Part shown: one piece after another, positions 51,449 through 59,284 of the stretch
How the letters are laid out: every line of letters starts with the position of its first letter
Numbering within the stretch: the first letter of the stretch is position 1
Assembly: GCF_019656655.1 (NCBI RefSeq)
Contig: NZ_BPMV01000001.1
Coordinates: 2,542,001 to 2,606,000 of the forward strand
Direction of reading: 5' to 3'
DNA length: 64,000 nt
DNA from: Tsukamurella sp. TY48
GTDB lineage: Bacteria > Actinomycetota > Actinomycetes > Mycobacteriales > Mycobacteriaceae
Notes under the pieces: model-generated
Databases searched by the model: none
Seen by the model: only the letters and a program-made list of their open reading frames with translations
What the model was told of the DNA's origin: nothing
Made by a program: the position numbers and the translations under genes

Positions 51449-52812
51449 CATCCGGTCTGCACAAGGGCATGCGCCCGCGCCACCTCGTGATGATGAGCCT
51501 CGGCGCCGCCATCGGTGCCGGCCTGTTCGTGGGCTCCGGTAAAGCCGTCGCCGCGGCCGGCCCCGCCGTGCTCGTCGCCTACCTCATCGCCGGCACCATC
51601 GTGGTGCTCACGATGCGGATGCTCGGGGAGATGGTGGCCGCCGATCCCAACCCGGGTGCCTTCTCCCACTACGCCGGTCGCGCTCTGGGGCCCGGCGCCG
51701 GATTCGCCGTGGGTTGGCTGTGGTGGGTGCAGGAGGCGCTGGTGGTGGCCGCCGAGGCGGTCGCGGCGGCCGCCATCCTGCACGGCCTGATCGGCGGCCC
51801 ACCGCCGTGGGTGTGGGCGCTGGTGTTCATGGTGACCTTCACCGTGATCAACCTGGCCGGCGTCGGTAAGTTCGGCGAGTTCGAATTCTGGTTCTCGCTC
51901 ATCAAGATCGCCTTCGTCGTGCTCTTCCTGATCCTGGGCACCGCCTTCCTGCTCGGCTGGACCAGCGCACCGTCGCCCGGCCTGGAGAACCTGGCCGAGC
52001 TCATGCCCACCGGCTGGCAGGGCGTGATCGCGGCGCTGCTGCTGGTGGCCTTCGCCTTCGGCGGCATCGAATTGGTGGCCGTCGCTGCCGCCGAGACCGC
52101 CGACCCGGAACGCAGTGTGACCCGAGCGATCCGCGCCATCGTCTGGCGCATCCTGATCTTCTACGTGGGCACCGTGACGGTGATCGTGATCGCGCTGCCG
52201 TGGAACGATCCCGCCGTCGCGGAGGGCCCGTTCACCGCCGTGCTCAACGCGGCCGGGATGCCCGCCGTGGCGTCCATGCTGGGCGCCGTCATCGTGGTGG
52301 CCCTGCTGTCCTCGCTCAACGCGAACCTCTACGGCGCCTCGCGGATGATCTTCTCGCTCAGTGAACGCGGCATGGCGCCCCGGAGCGTGAGCCGCCTCGA
52401 CGGGCGCGCCGTGCCGGTGATCGGCGTGATCTGCACCGTGATCCCCGGCTTCCTCGCCGTGCCCGCCACCTACTTCTGGGGGTCGGCGGTCCTGGACAAC
52501 CTGCTCAGCCTCGTGGGCAGCACCCTGATCGTGACCTGGCTGGCCACCATCGCCTCGGAGATCGTGCTGCGCCGCCGCGCCGACCGGGACGGAACGCCGC
52601 TGCCGCTGAAGATGTGGCTGTTCCCCTACCTGTCGTACGCGACGCTGATCGGGGTGCTCGCGATCCTGCTGCTCGGGCTCACGGTGGAGGCGACCCGCGG
52701 ACAGTTCATCAGCACCACCGTGCTCGTGCTGGTGCTGTTCGCGATCGGCACCGTGATGGCCCGCCGCCCGGCGGCCGGCGATCAGGAGCGGCGCGCGTCC
52801 TTGGAGCGGTAG
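51445..52812 (+). CDS. APC-family amino acid permease in the kynurenine operon
   Basis: The 455-residue protein has about 12 hydrophobic segments and the APC N-terminal pattern LVMMSLGAAIGAGLFVGSGKAV, plus AFAFGGIELVAVAAAETADPE in the middle. It is of the AAT subgroup (aromatic and other amino acids, GABA). As the last gene of the kynA-kynU operon with a 4-bp overlap it may import tryptophan or kynurenine or export a product. The 3' end overlaps the convergent GGDEF gene by 31 bp. Confidence 0.88.
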   Translation: MTSGLHKGMRPRHLVMMSLGAAIGAGLFVGSGKAVAAAGPAVLVAYLIAGTIVVLTMRMLGEMVAADPNPGAFSHYAGRALGPGAGFAVGWLWWVQEALVVAAEAVAAAAILHGLIGGPPPWVWALVFMVTFTVINLAGVGKFGEFEFWFSLIKIAFVVLFLILGTAFLLGWTSAPSPGLENLAELMPTGWQGVIAALLLVAFAFGGIELVAVAAAETADPERSVTRAIRAIVWRILIFYVGTVTVIVIALPWNDPAVAEGPFTAVLNAAGMPAVASMLGAVIVVALLSSLNANLYGASRMIFSLSERGMAPRSVSRLDGRAVPVIGVICTVIPGFLAVPATYFWGSAVLDNLLSLVGSTLIVTWLATIASEIVLRRRADRDGTPLPLKMWLFPYLSYATLIGVLAILLLGLTVEATRGQFISTTVLVLVLFAIGTVMARRPAAGDQERRASLER

Positions 52813-54113
52813 AGCCCGGGATCGGCCGCCGCGATGAGGGATTCGACGGTGCTGCGCTGCGGCGCGGAGGTCGTGATGCCGATACTGGCGCCCACGCGCA
52901 CCGGCACCGTGATGTCGTCGCCGCGTGGACCCGGCACCTGCACCTCCAGTGGCCGCGCGAGGGCGCGCTGCACCACGCCGACAGCGTCGCGCGGCTCGAA
53001 CGGTGAGAGCACCAGGACCGCGAACTCGTCGCCGCCCACCCGGTAGAGCGCGCCCTTCCCGGCGAGCGCCGCCTGCAGCCGCTGCGTGGCGGCGATGAGG
53101 AGCTGATCGCCCGTGGCGTGCCCCAGCCTGTCGTTGATGGCCTTGAAACCGTCCAGGTCGATCAGGCAGAACCCCACCGGACCGGTGCGGGTGGCCTTGG
53201 CGACGGCGGACTCCAGGCTTCGCCGGTTCGGGATCCCGGTGAGCGGATCGTGATGGGCCAGATGATCGAGCCGCGCGTGCATCACTCGCAGCTCGGTGAC
53301 GTCGTGGCCCACTCCCACGATGAGTGCGGGACGGTCGTCGTGGGAGCGCACCCGACTCAGCGCCCACCGGCCGACGCTGATGTCGCCACCGCTCACCAGG
53401 GTGCGGTGCTCCAGGAAGCGCGTCACCGACTCGTCGTCGAGTGCGGCCAATTCCTCCAGCGTGTGCGCCACCTCCCGGGGATCGTCGGCGAGGAGGCGGC
53501 GCACATCGTCGCCCTCCGGACCGAGCAGCGCGCGATTCGACTCCATCATCGTCGCCATCATCGGGCTCGCCTCCAGGACCCGGCCGTCCTCGTCGGCGAT
53601 GAAGACGGGGGAGCGGGCGTGCTCGAACATGATTCGGGTCCTGGCCTGCGCCTGGCGCGCGCCCTCCTCAGCCGACCGGCGGGCGAGCTCCGCGGCCCCG
53701 TAGACCAGGGCCTGCCCCTCGAAGATCTTGTCCGTGAGCGCCGCGGTGTAGCCGCCGGTGAATTCCGCGATGAGCAGCGCCGCGCGGCGCCGCGACCGGT
53801 CCGAGGGCTCGGGCGAGAGCACATCGGGGATGGCTGCGACGATCCGTGCACATGCCGTGGCGCCCACCGGCTTGGTGACCTGCAGGGACACCAACAGCTC
53901 GCCGAGTTCGCGCCCCGCATCGGGGACGAACTCCTCCGCCTCCACCGCGTCGAGCACCCGCTCGAATCCCTCCGTGAGAGCGGCCCGGTACGCCGACGCG
54001 GCGATCGGCAGGTACACGTGATCGACCACGGCGCTGATGAACTCGTCCGCGAGGTGTTCGGCGATGCGCTCGCGCCGCACCAGGCCGCTGAGCGGTGGCA
54101 CAGACTCCGACAT
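52782..54113 (-). CDS. PAS-GGDEF protein, predicted diguanylate cyclase
   Basis: The 443-residue protein has an all-helical N-terminal region (1 to about 160), a PAS domain (about 165-285, starting IMFEHARSPVFIADEDGRVLEASP), and a C-terminal GGDEF domain with HDPLTGIPNRRSLESAV and the intact active-site RVGGDEFAVL. No EAL domain and no clear inhibitory RxxD site are seen. No transmembrane segment is visible, so it is probably cytoplasmic. It would make c-di-GMP in response to a signal at the PAS domain. It diverges from the DUF574 gene with 50 bp between. Confidence 0.88.
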   Translation of the reverse strand: MSESVPPLSGLVRRERIAEHLADEFISAVVDHVYLPIAASAYRAALTEGFERVLDAVEAEEFVPDAGRELGELLVSLQVTKPVGATACARIVAAIPDVLSPEPSDRSRRRAALLIAEFTGGYTAALTDKIFEGQALVYGAAELARRSAEEGARQAQARTRIMFEHARSPVFIADEDGRVLEASPMMATMMESNRALLGPEGDDVRRLLADDPREVAHTLEELAALDDESVTRFLEHRTLVSGGDISVGRWALSRVRSHDDRPALIVGVGHDVTELRVMHARLDHLAHHDPLTGIPNRRSLESAVAKATRTGPVGFCLIDLDGFKAINDRLGHATGDQLLIAATQRLQAALAGKGALYRVGGDEFAVLVLSPFEPRDAVGVVQRALARPLEVQVPGPRGDDITVPVRVGASIGITTSAPQRSTVESLIAAADPGLYRSKDARRS

Positions 54114-54163
54114 CCCGGCTCCTCCTGGCGCACGCGGACGCCGTGGGTTAACTTGCCTTCATC

Positions 54164-54997
54164 ATGACAGAGCCCGAGCCGATCACCGACCGATCGCCGT
54201 ACGGACCGCGGATGTTCGGCGTCGAACGCCCCACCGCGGCCCGGTTGTACGACTACTTCCTCGGCGGCACCAGCTACTCCATCGCCGACCGTGCCGTGGG
54301 ACGCGAGATCGAGCGCCGCGCGCCGCACTGGGCGATCGGTGCCCGGCTGAACCGTTCCTACGTGCGTCGCGTGGTGCAGCTCATGGCGAACGCCGGTATC
54401 GATCAGTTCCTCGACCTGGGCTCCGGGATCCCCACCGGCGGCAACGTGCACGACGTGGCGCGCGGCATCCATCCCGGCGCCCGCGTGGTGTACGTCGAGA
54501 AGGAGCTCGTCACCTTCCAGACCGCGCAGTACCTGCTGGAGGGCCACGAGGCGGCGGCCGTCATCAATCTCGACCTTCGTGATCCGGAATCCGTACTGGC
54601 ACATCCCACCACGCAGGGGCTACTCGACCTCTCGCGGCCCGTGGGGCTGATCCTGGTGGGAGTACTGCTGTTCATTCCCCCGGACGAGGCGCAGGAGATG
54701 ATCCAGCGCTACCTGCGGGTGCTCGCCCCGGGGAGTCACGTCGCGATCCTGGTGATCACCGAGGATTTCACCGATGCCGAGGTGGCCAGCGAGATCGACT
54801 GGGTGCGCGAGCAGTACGCGGCGACGGCGGACCGGCTGTACACGTACACGCCGCAGCAGGGACGGGACCTGTTGGCGGGCACCGAGCCGGTGGAGCCGGG
54901 CTTCGTCCGGCACCCGCTGTGGCGGCCGGAACTGCCGCCGTCGCCGGAGCAGCTGCGGTGCGGCCACGGCTACGTGTGCGTGAGCCGGGTGCCCTAG
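54164..54997 (+). CDS. DUF574-family predicted SAM-dependent methyltransferase
   Basis: The 277-residue protein is typical of the actinobacteria-specific DUF574 (PF04672) family: SPYGPRMFGVERPTAARLYDYFLGGTSYS (split) at the N terminus, a SAM-binding strand-loop FLDLGSGIPTGGNVHDVA near residue 88, and VYVEKELVTF. The substrate of these proteins is unknown. It ends at 54997, 17 bp from the convergent rskA stop. Family members are numerous in Actinobacteria, so it is probably a paralogue. Confidence 0.85.
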   Translation: MTEPEPITDRSPYGPRMFGVERPTAARLYDYFLGGTSYSIADRAVGREIERRAPHWAIGARLNRSYVRRVVQLMANAGIDQFLDLGSGIPTGGNVHDVARGIHPGARVVYVEKELVTFQTAQYLLEGHEAAAVINLDLRDPESVLAHPTTQGLLDLSRPVGLILVGVLLFIPPDEAQEMIQRYLRVLAPGSHVAILVITEDFTDAEVASEIDWVREQYAATADRLYTYTPQQGRDLLAGTEPVEPGFVRHPLWRPELPPSPEQLRCGHGYVCVSRVP

Positions 54998-55013
54998 CCC
55001 CGGTCCGACGCGG

Positions 55014-55775
55014 TCAGGATCCGGCGATGTCCAACGTCGCCACGATCTGGTCGGACGGTGTCGTCGCGCCGCCGGGCGCCTCGATCGAGATGCCGAACGT
55101 GGTGGCACCGTCGAGCCCCGGCACCGCAGCCGTCGTGGTGGGCCGGACGTCCTGCTGCGTCATCGTGCCGCGCGAGCGTGCGCCGCCGCCCGGATCCATC
55201 AGCCACATCTGGTAGACGGTGCCGTCCTTCGGAGGCGGGACGTCGTTCATGAGCACCACACCCGCGTTCTTCTCCCGCGAGTACACCAGCGAGATCGTGG
55301 CGTTCCCGACCCGCGCCTGAGTGGTCCGCGCGTCCGGCGCGGCGAGCACCGCACTCGAGTCCGGTGCGCCCGGGGCGGAATCGGTGCCGATGCCGCGGCC
55401 GACGAGCACGCCGACGGCGACGGCGACGATCACCATGGCCGCCGCGGCCAGCGCCTGCATCCGGCGCCGCGAGCGAGCGCCGCGCGCCGGTGTGGACGGG
55501 GCACGCAGCGGTGTGGCGCCGGACTCGCCGACGAGACCGCCGAGAATGCGGTCGAAGGTGCCCGGGGCGGGCTGCTCCGCGAAGGTCTCGGCCTGCGCGG
55601 CCATGGTCTCGCGGACGTCGCGGACCCGGCCGTCGAAATGCCTGCGGGTGTCGGCCTCGGTCGCATCGAGGGAGGCCTCCACGCGGCGGATCTCGTCCGC
55701 CTCCAAGGCGTAGAGGGCGTAGGGCTCGGCGAGGTCCAGCAATTCGTCCGGGGGAAGGGGCGGGGTGGCGTTCAC
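55014..55775 (-). CDS. rskA: Anti-sigma-K factor RskA
   Basis: The 253-residue protein has an N-terminal cytoplasmic anti-sigma domain (DELLDLAEPYALYALEADEIRRVEASLD), a single transmembrane helix at about 107-127 (MQALAAAAMVIVAVAVGVLVG), and an extracytoplasmic C-terminal RskA domain ending in YQMWLMDPGGGARSRG and IVATLDIAG. It holds SigK at the membrane until a redox-type signal triggers its proteolysis. It overlaps sigK by 4 bp, the usual sigma/anti-sigma pairing. Confidence 0.93.
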   Translation of the reverse strand: MNATPPLPPDELLDLAEPYALYALEADEIRRVEASLDATEADTRRHFDGRVRDVRETMAAQAETFAEQPAPGTFDRILGGLVGESGATPLRAPSTPARGARSRRRMQALAAAAMVIVAVAVGVLVGRGIGTDSAPGAPDSSAVLAAPDARTTQARVGNATISLVYSREKNAGVVLMNDVPPPKDGTVYQMWLMDPGGGARSRGTMTQQDVRPTTTAAVPGLDGATTFGISIEAPGGATTPSDQIVATLDIAGS

Positions 55776-56341
55776 GTCGGATCACCCGCCAGCGGGCCGA
55801 GGCACCGTCGCAGTCGGGCGATGCCGTCGCGGATGCGGGTCTTGATGGTGGGCAAGGGAGCGTCCAACTGCTCGGCCACCTCGCGGTAGGTGTGCCCGCC
55901 GTAGTACGCGAGCGTCAACGCATCGCGTTGCGGGGAACTGAGGGTGTCGAGGCAGTCGACCACCGCCGTCGCGTCCTCGTTGCGCTCCGCGGCCTCGGAG
56001 ACCGTGTCGTGCGGGCGCTGGTAGGCGTCGGTGGCGAAGGTGTTCTCCCGGTCGCCGCGGGCGCGTTCGGCCCGCACCCGGTCCACGGCCCGACGGTGCG
56101 CGATGGTCACCAGCCAGGCCTGCGCGGAGCCGCGGTCCGGATCGAAATCCGACGCCTTGTGCCAGGCCTCCAGGTACACCTCCTGGGTGATCTCCTCGCC
56201 GTAGCCGCGATCTCCGATCACCCGGACGGCGGTCCCGAAGACCAGGTGCGCGGTCCGGTCGTAGAGATCGCGGAAGGCGCCGACGTCGCCGCCGGCCACG
56301 CGGGGCAGCAGCGCATCCGCATCGGATCGAGCACGGGCCAT
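55772..56341 (-). CDS. sigK: ECF RNA polymerase sigma factor SigK
   Basis: The ATG at 56341 follows an AAGGAGG ribosome site. The 189-residue protein has sigma region 2 (AFRDLYDRTAHLVFGTAVRVIGDRGYGEEITQEVYLEAWHKA, split) and region 4 (LSSPQRDALTLAYYGGHTYREVAEQLDAPLPTIKTRIRDGIARLR, split). With RskA and the upstream lipid genes this matches sigK (Rv0445c) of M. tuberculosis. A 92-bp gap with a small hairpin separates it from the DUF1295 gene, so it may have its own control in addition to read-through. Confidence 0.93.
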   Translation of the reverse strand: MARARSDADALLPRVAGGDVGAFRDLYDRTAHLVFGTAVRVIGDRGYGEEITQEVYLEAWHKASDFDPDRGSAQAWLVTIAHRRAVDRVRAERARGDRENTFATDAYQRPHDTVSEAAERNEDATAVVDCLDTLSSPQRDALTLAYYGGHTYREVAEQLDAPLPTIKTRIRDGIARLRRCLGPLAGDPT

Positions 56342-56351
56342 CGATGCCCCT

Positions 56352-56369
56352 CCTTCGTTGCACCGAAGG
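56352..56369 (-). promoter_or_regulatory. Small hairpin overlapping the sigK ribosome-binding site
   Basis: CCTTCG (56352-56357) and CGAAGG (56364-56369) are perfect inverted arms with a 6-nt loop. In the mRNA the second arm runs into the GAAGGAGG sequence that precedes the sigK ATG by about 7 nt, so the fold could partly hide the ribosome site. The function is an inference. Confidence 0.35.
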
Positions 56370-56433
56370 GTACCGGGCCCGGGCGGCGGCAGCACCCGGA
56401 CGGTACGGAACCGGGAACCGCACCGCGGCCGGA

Positions 56434-57228
56434 TCAGTGGCGCACACGGCGGGGTGGTCGCGGAACGAAGAAGGACGTGCGGGCGGCGTACTCGTCCCAG
56501 CCGGGGCGCGCACTCATGAACCGCTCGAGCAGGCGGGCGCCGGTGGCGTGGACGAGGAAGTAGGTCATCAGCGCGGGCGAGGCCACGGTGAGCACGCCCG
56601 GCCAGGCGCTCGCGGCGATCAACCAGATGCCCCACCAGGTGCAGGCGTCGCCGAAGTAGTTGGGATGCCGGGTCCACGCCCACAGGCCGCGGTCCATGAT
56701 CATCCCGCGGTGCGCGGGATCGGCCTTGAAGGCCCGCAACTGGTGATCGCCCACGGCCTCGAAGCCGATGCCGGTCAGCGCTGCAGCGAGCCCGGCGGCC
56801 GCCACGATGAGCGCGGCTCCGCTCGTGGGGCCACTCACCGCGGACACCTGCACGGGCAGCGAGATGAACCACTGCGCGGCGCCCTGGACCACGAAGATCT
56901 TGCGGATCACCGTGCCGGTGCCGCCGCCACCGGCACGGTCCAGCATGTCCGTGTAACGCGGATCCTCGCCCTTGCCCGCGGATTTGACCCACATGTGCCA
57001 GGACAGGCGCAGGCCCCACACCGTGACGATCGCGGTGATGATCCAGCCGCGGGTGCGGTCACCGTCGCCGAGGAGCAGAGCGATCCACGCGACCGCCACG
57101 ATCCCCGCGCCCCAGGCCACATCGACCACGTTGTACCTGCCGATGGTCCGGCCCACCGCGAAGGTGATCGCCTGCACCGCCGCCAGCACCACCAGGGAGG
57201 CCGCGGTCACGAGGAGGAAGCCGTTCAT
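56434..57228 (-). CDS. DUF1295 integral membrane protein (steroid-reductase-like)
   Basis: The ATG at 57228 overlaps the upstream gene by 4 bp. The 264-residue protein has six or seven membrane segments and the DUF1295 hallmarks VVDVAWGAGI near 36, a GFEAVGDHQLRAFK stretch and the ICMT/steroid-reductase-like GLWAWTRHPNYFGDACTWWGIW. The family is related to steroid 5-alpha-reductases, but no reaction is established here. It matches Rv0446c of the sigK locus in M. tuberculosis and probably acts on a membrane lipid. Confidence 0.88.
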   Translation of the reverse strand: MNGFLLVTAASLVVLAAVQAITFAVGRTIGRYNVVDVAWGAGIVAVAWIALLLGDGDRTRGWIITAIVTVWGLRLSWHMWVKSAGKGEDPRYTDMLDRAGGGGTGTVIRKIFVVQGAAQWFISLPVQVSAVSGPTSGAALIVAAAGLAAALTGIGFEAVGDHQLRAFKADPAHRGMIMDRGLWAWTRHPNYFGDACTWWGIWLIAASAWPGVLTVASPALMTYFLVHATGARLLERFMSARPGWDEYAARTSFFVPRPPRRVRH

Positions 57229-58511
57229 CGCCGCACCTGCGCACCGAGCACGACCTGCTGCACGTCCAGGTACCCGGAACGGAAGCCCGCCTCGCTGTAC
57301 GCCAGGTAGAACTCCCAGAGGCGTTGGAAGGCGGTGGAATCCGCGGGCGGCGGCAGTGAATCGGGATCGTCGAGGAAGCGTTCGCGCCACAGCCGCAGGG
57401 TCTCGGCGTAGTGCGCACCGAACCGGTGCCGGGCCTGCACGGTGAGGCCCGCGCGCCCCGCGGCGGCGGAGATCGCCTCGGTGGAGGGCAGCATGCCGCC
57501 GGGGAAGACGTACTTCTGGATCCAGGTGTACGTGCGCAGGGTGGCCAGCATGCGATCGTGCGGCATGGTGATCGCCTGCACAGCGATCCGTCCACCGGGA
57601 GCGAGCAATCGAGCCAACGCGGCGAAGTACTCGTCCCAGTGCGCGGCGCCGACCGCCTCGATCATCTCGACCGAGACCACGGCGTCGTACTCGCCGAAGA
57701 CGTCCCGGTAGTCGAGCAGGTCGATTCGGACCGCGTGCGACAGGCCGGCCTCGGCCACCCGCTGCATCGCCAGATCGCGCTGCTCGACCGAGAGGGTCAC
57801 CGAGCGCACCTCGGCGCCGCGGCGGGCCGCCCGCAGGCAGAGCTCGCCCCAGCCGGTACCCACCTCCAGGACCCGGGTGCCGGGACCGACGCCCGCAGCG
57901 TCGAGGAGCCGGTCGATCTTCGCGGCCTGCGCGTCAGGCAGGGCGGACCGCGGGACCTCCGCCACCGCGGGAGCGCGGGTGACACCGGGCGCGCCGTCGG
58001 GGAGTTCCGCGGCGGAGAACAGCGCACTGGAGTAGGTGAGCGTCTCGTCGAGGAAACGCGCGAACAGTTCGTTCGACAGGTCGTAGTGGTGGGACACGTT
58101 GTCCTGCACGTGATCGGGCGTACCGAGCTCGGTGCGCGGCCGCCGCACCGCGGCGAGTGGACGCAGTGCCTGCAGCCAGCGGGGAACGAGGCGGGGCATG
58201 CGCCCCGCGAGCGCGGTGAGCGTCCCGGCCAGGTCGGGGGAGTCCCACTCGCCGGCGACATAGGCCTCGCCGAATCCGATCAGCCGGGAGGTCCCGATCC
58301 GGCGGGCCACCGCATCCGGATCGTGCAGCACGATGGCCGGCCCGGCCGGTGCCGGGTCTCCGGTGCTCGACAGCGACACACCGCAGCGTGCACAGGCGTG
58401 GGTCAACAGGATTCGCGCGCCGCGGCCGAGCAGTGCGGCGCGCGCGCCGGTGGGGGCGGGCACGGTCGGGTGGGGACGGTCGGTGCGTCGGGCCTCGAGT
58501 TCAGCGGTCAC
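57225..58511 (-). CDS. ufaA1: Cyclopropane-fatty-acyl-phospholipid synthase family (UfaA1-like)
   Basis: The GTG at 58511 overlaps the DUF1365 stop by 4 bp. The 428-residue protein has the family blocks NVSHHYDLSNELFARFLDETLTYSSALF (split), the SAM site VLEVGTGWGELCLRAA, VEMIEAVGAAHWDEYF and TWIQKYVFPGGMLPS. Such enzymes use SAM to methylate or cyclopropanate oleoyl chains; UfaA1 (Rv0447c) makes tuberculostearic acid in M. tuberculosis according to published work I recall. It sits in the sigK operon with a DUF1295 and a flavin oxidase, a lipid-modification set. Confidence 0.9.
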   Translation of the reverse strand: MTAELEARRTDRPHPTVPAPTGARAALLGRGARILLTHACARCGVSLSSTGDPAPAGPAIVLHDPDAVARRIGTSRLIGFGEAYVAGEWDSPDLAGTLTALAGRMPRLVPRWLQALRPLAAVRRPRTELGTPDHVQDNVSHHYDLSNELFARFLDETLTYSSALFSAAELPDGAPGVTRAPAVAEVPRSALPDAQAAKIDRLLDAAGVGPGTRVLEVGTGWGELCLRAARRGAEVRSVTLSVEQRDLAMQRVAEAGLSHAVRIDLLDYRDVFGEYDAVVSVEMIEAVGAAHWDEYFAALARLLAPGGRIAVQAITMPHDRMLATLRTYTWIQKYVFPGGMLPSTEAISAAAGRAGLTVQARHRFGAHYAETLRLWRERFLDDPDSLPPPADSTAFQRLWEFYLAYSEAGFRSGYLDVQQVVLGAQVRR

Positions 58512-59284
58512 GGGTTCGCTTCCTGTTCGACGGGGACGGGGACGGGGACGGTGGTGGTGCGGGCGGTGGGCCGGGCGCGGTCGCGGGGCACGAGGGGGAG
58601 GCCGGCCGCCCAGAGGCGGATGCCGTGCACCCGGATCAGGGCCGAGACCACCAGCGGGGCCAGGGGCGCGCGCAGCTGGGAGGCGAGCACGCCGCGCGCG
58701 GTGGCGGGTCTGCGGGTGCCGCGCCACGTGGCGACGAAGGGCGCCTGATCCGGACGTTCGAGCACCACGTCGATCGCCAGCCGCGCACCCGGCTCGGGCA
58801 TCCGCAGCCGGTAGCGGCCCTCCACCGGGTTGAACGGTGAGACGTAGAATTCCTTGTCCACCACGGCGCCCGATTCGGCGCCGGCATCGAGGACGTAGGC
58901 GTGCCGGCCGCCGTAGGTGTTGTGCACCTCCGCGATCACCGCCCGCACCGAACCCGCGCGGTCGTGACACCAGAACACGGTGAGGGGATCGAAGACGTAG
59001 CCGAGGCACCGCGCGTTGAGCAGGGCGGTGATGCTGCCGCCCGGGGGAGCGACGCCGTGCGCGTGCAGGGTCTGCTCGACCCGCGCGCGCAGGGTGTCCG
59101 CGCCGCTGCGCACCGGGGAGAGATGGTCCCGGGCGCGGAAGGTCGCGAGCGGCCGCAGCCAGCGCGGAAGGTCCGGTGGCGCGTCGACGTCGATGAACCA
59201 GCTGGCGCTCCGGTGCCGGAAGGAGTGCCGGACCGGCGAGCGCCGAGCGTGCCCGATCTCGGTGTCGTACAGGGCCGCCCTCAT
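58508..59284 (-). CDS. DUF1365 protein
   Basis: The 258-residue protein starts MRAALYDTEIGHARRSPVRHSF and matches the DUF1365 family (Rv0448c in M. tuberculosis), with FVWCHDRAGSV-like VFWCHDRAGSVRAVIAEVHNTYG and KEFYVSPFNPVEGRYRLR blocks. The family is often found beside cyclopropane synthases and flavin oxidases in a conserved cluster, but no reaction is known. It overlaps both neighbours by 4 bp. Confidence 0.87.
   Translation of the reverse strand: MRAALYDTEIGHARRSPVRHSFRHRSASWFIDVDAPPDLPRWLRPLATFRARDHLSPVRSGADTLRARVEQTLHAHGVAPPGGSITALLNARCLGYVFDPLTVFWCHDRAGSVRAVIAEVHNTYGGRHAYVLDAGAESGAVVDKEFYVSPFNPVEGRYRLRMPEPGARLAIDVVLERPDQAPFVATWRGTRRPATARGVLASQLRAPLAPLVVSALIRVHGIRLWAAGLPLVPRDRARPTARTTTVPVPVPVEQEANP

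Noticed and set aside
54114-54163. A possible small gene or RNA between the GGDEF and DUF574 genes
   Set aside because: The gap is only 50 bp and is filled by promoter and ribosome-site space for the two divergent genes.
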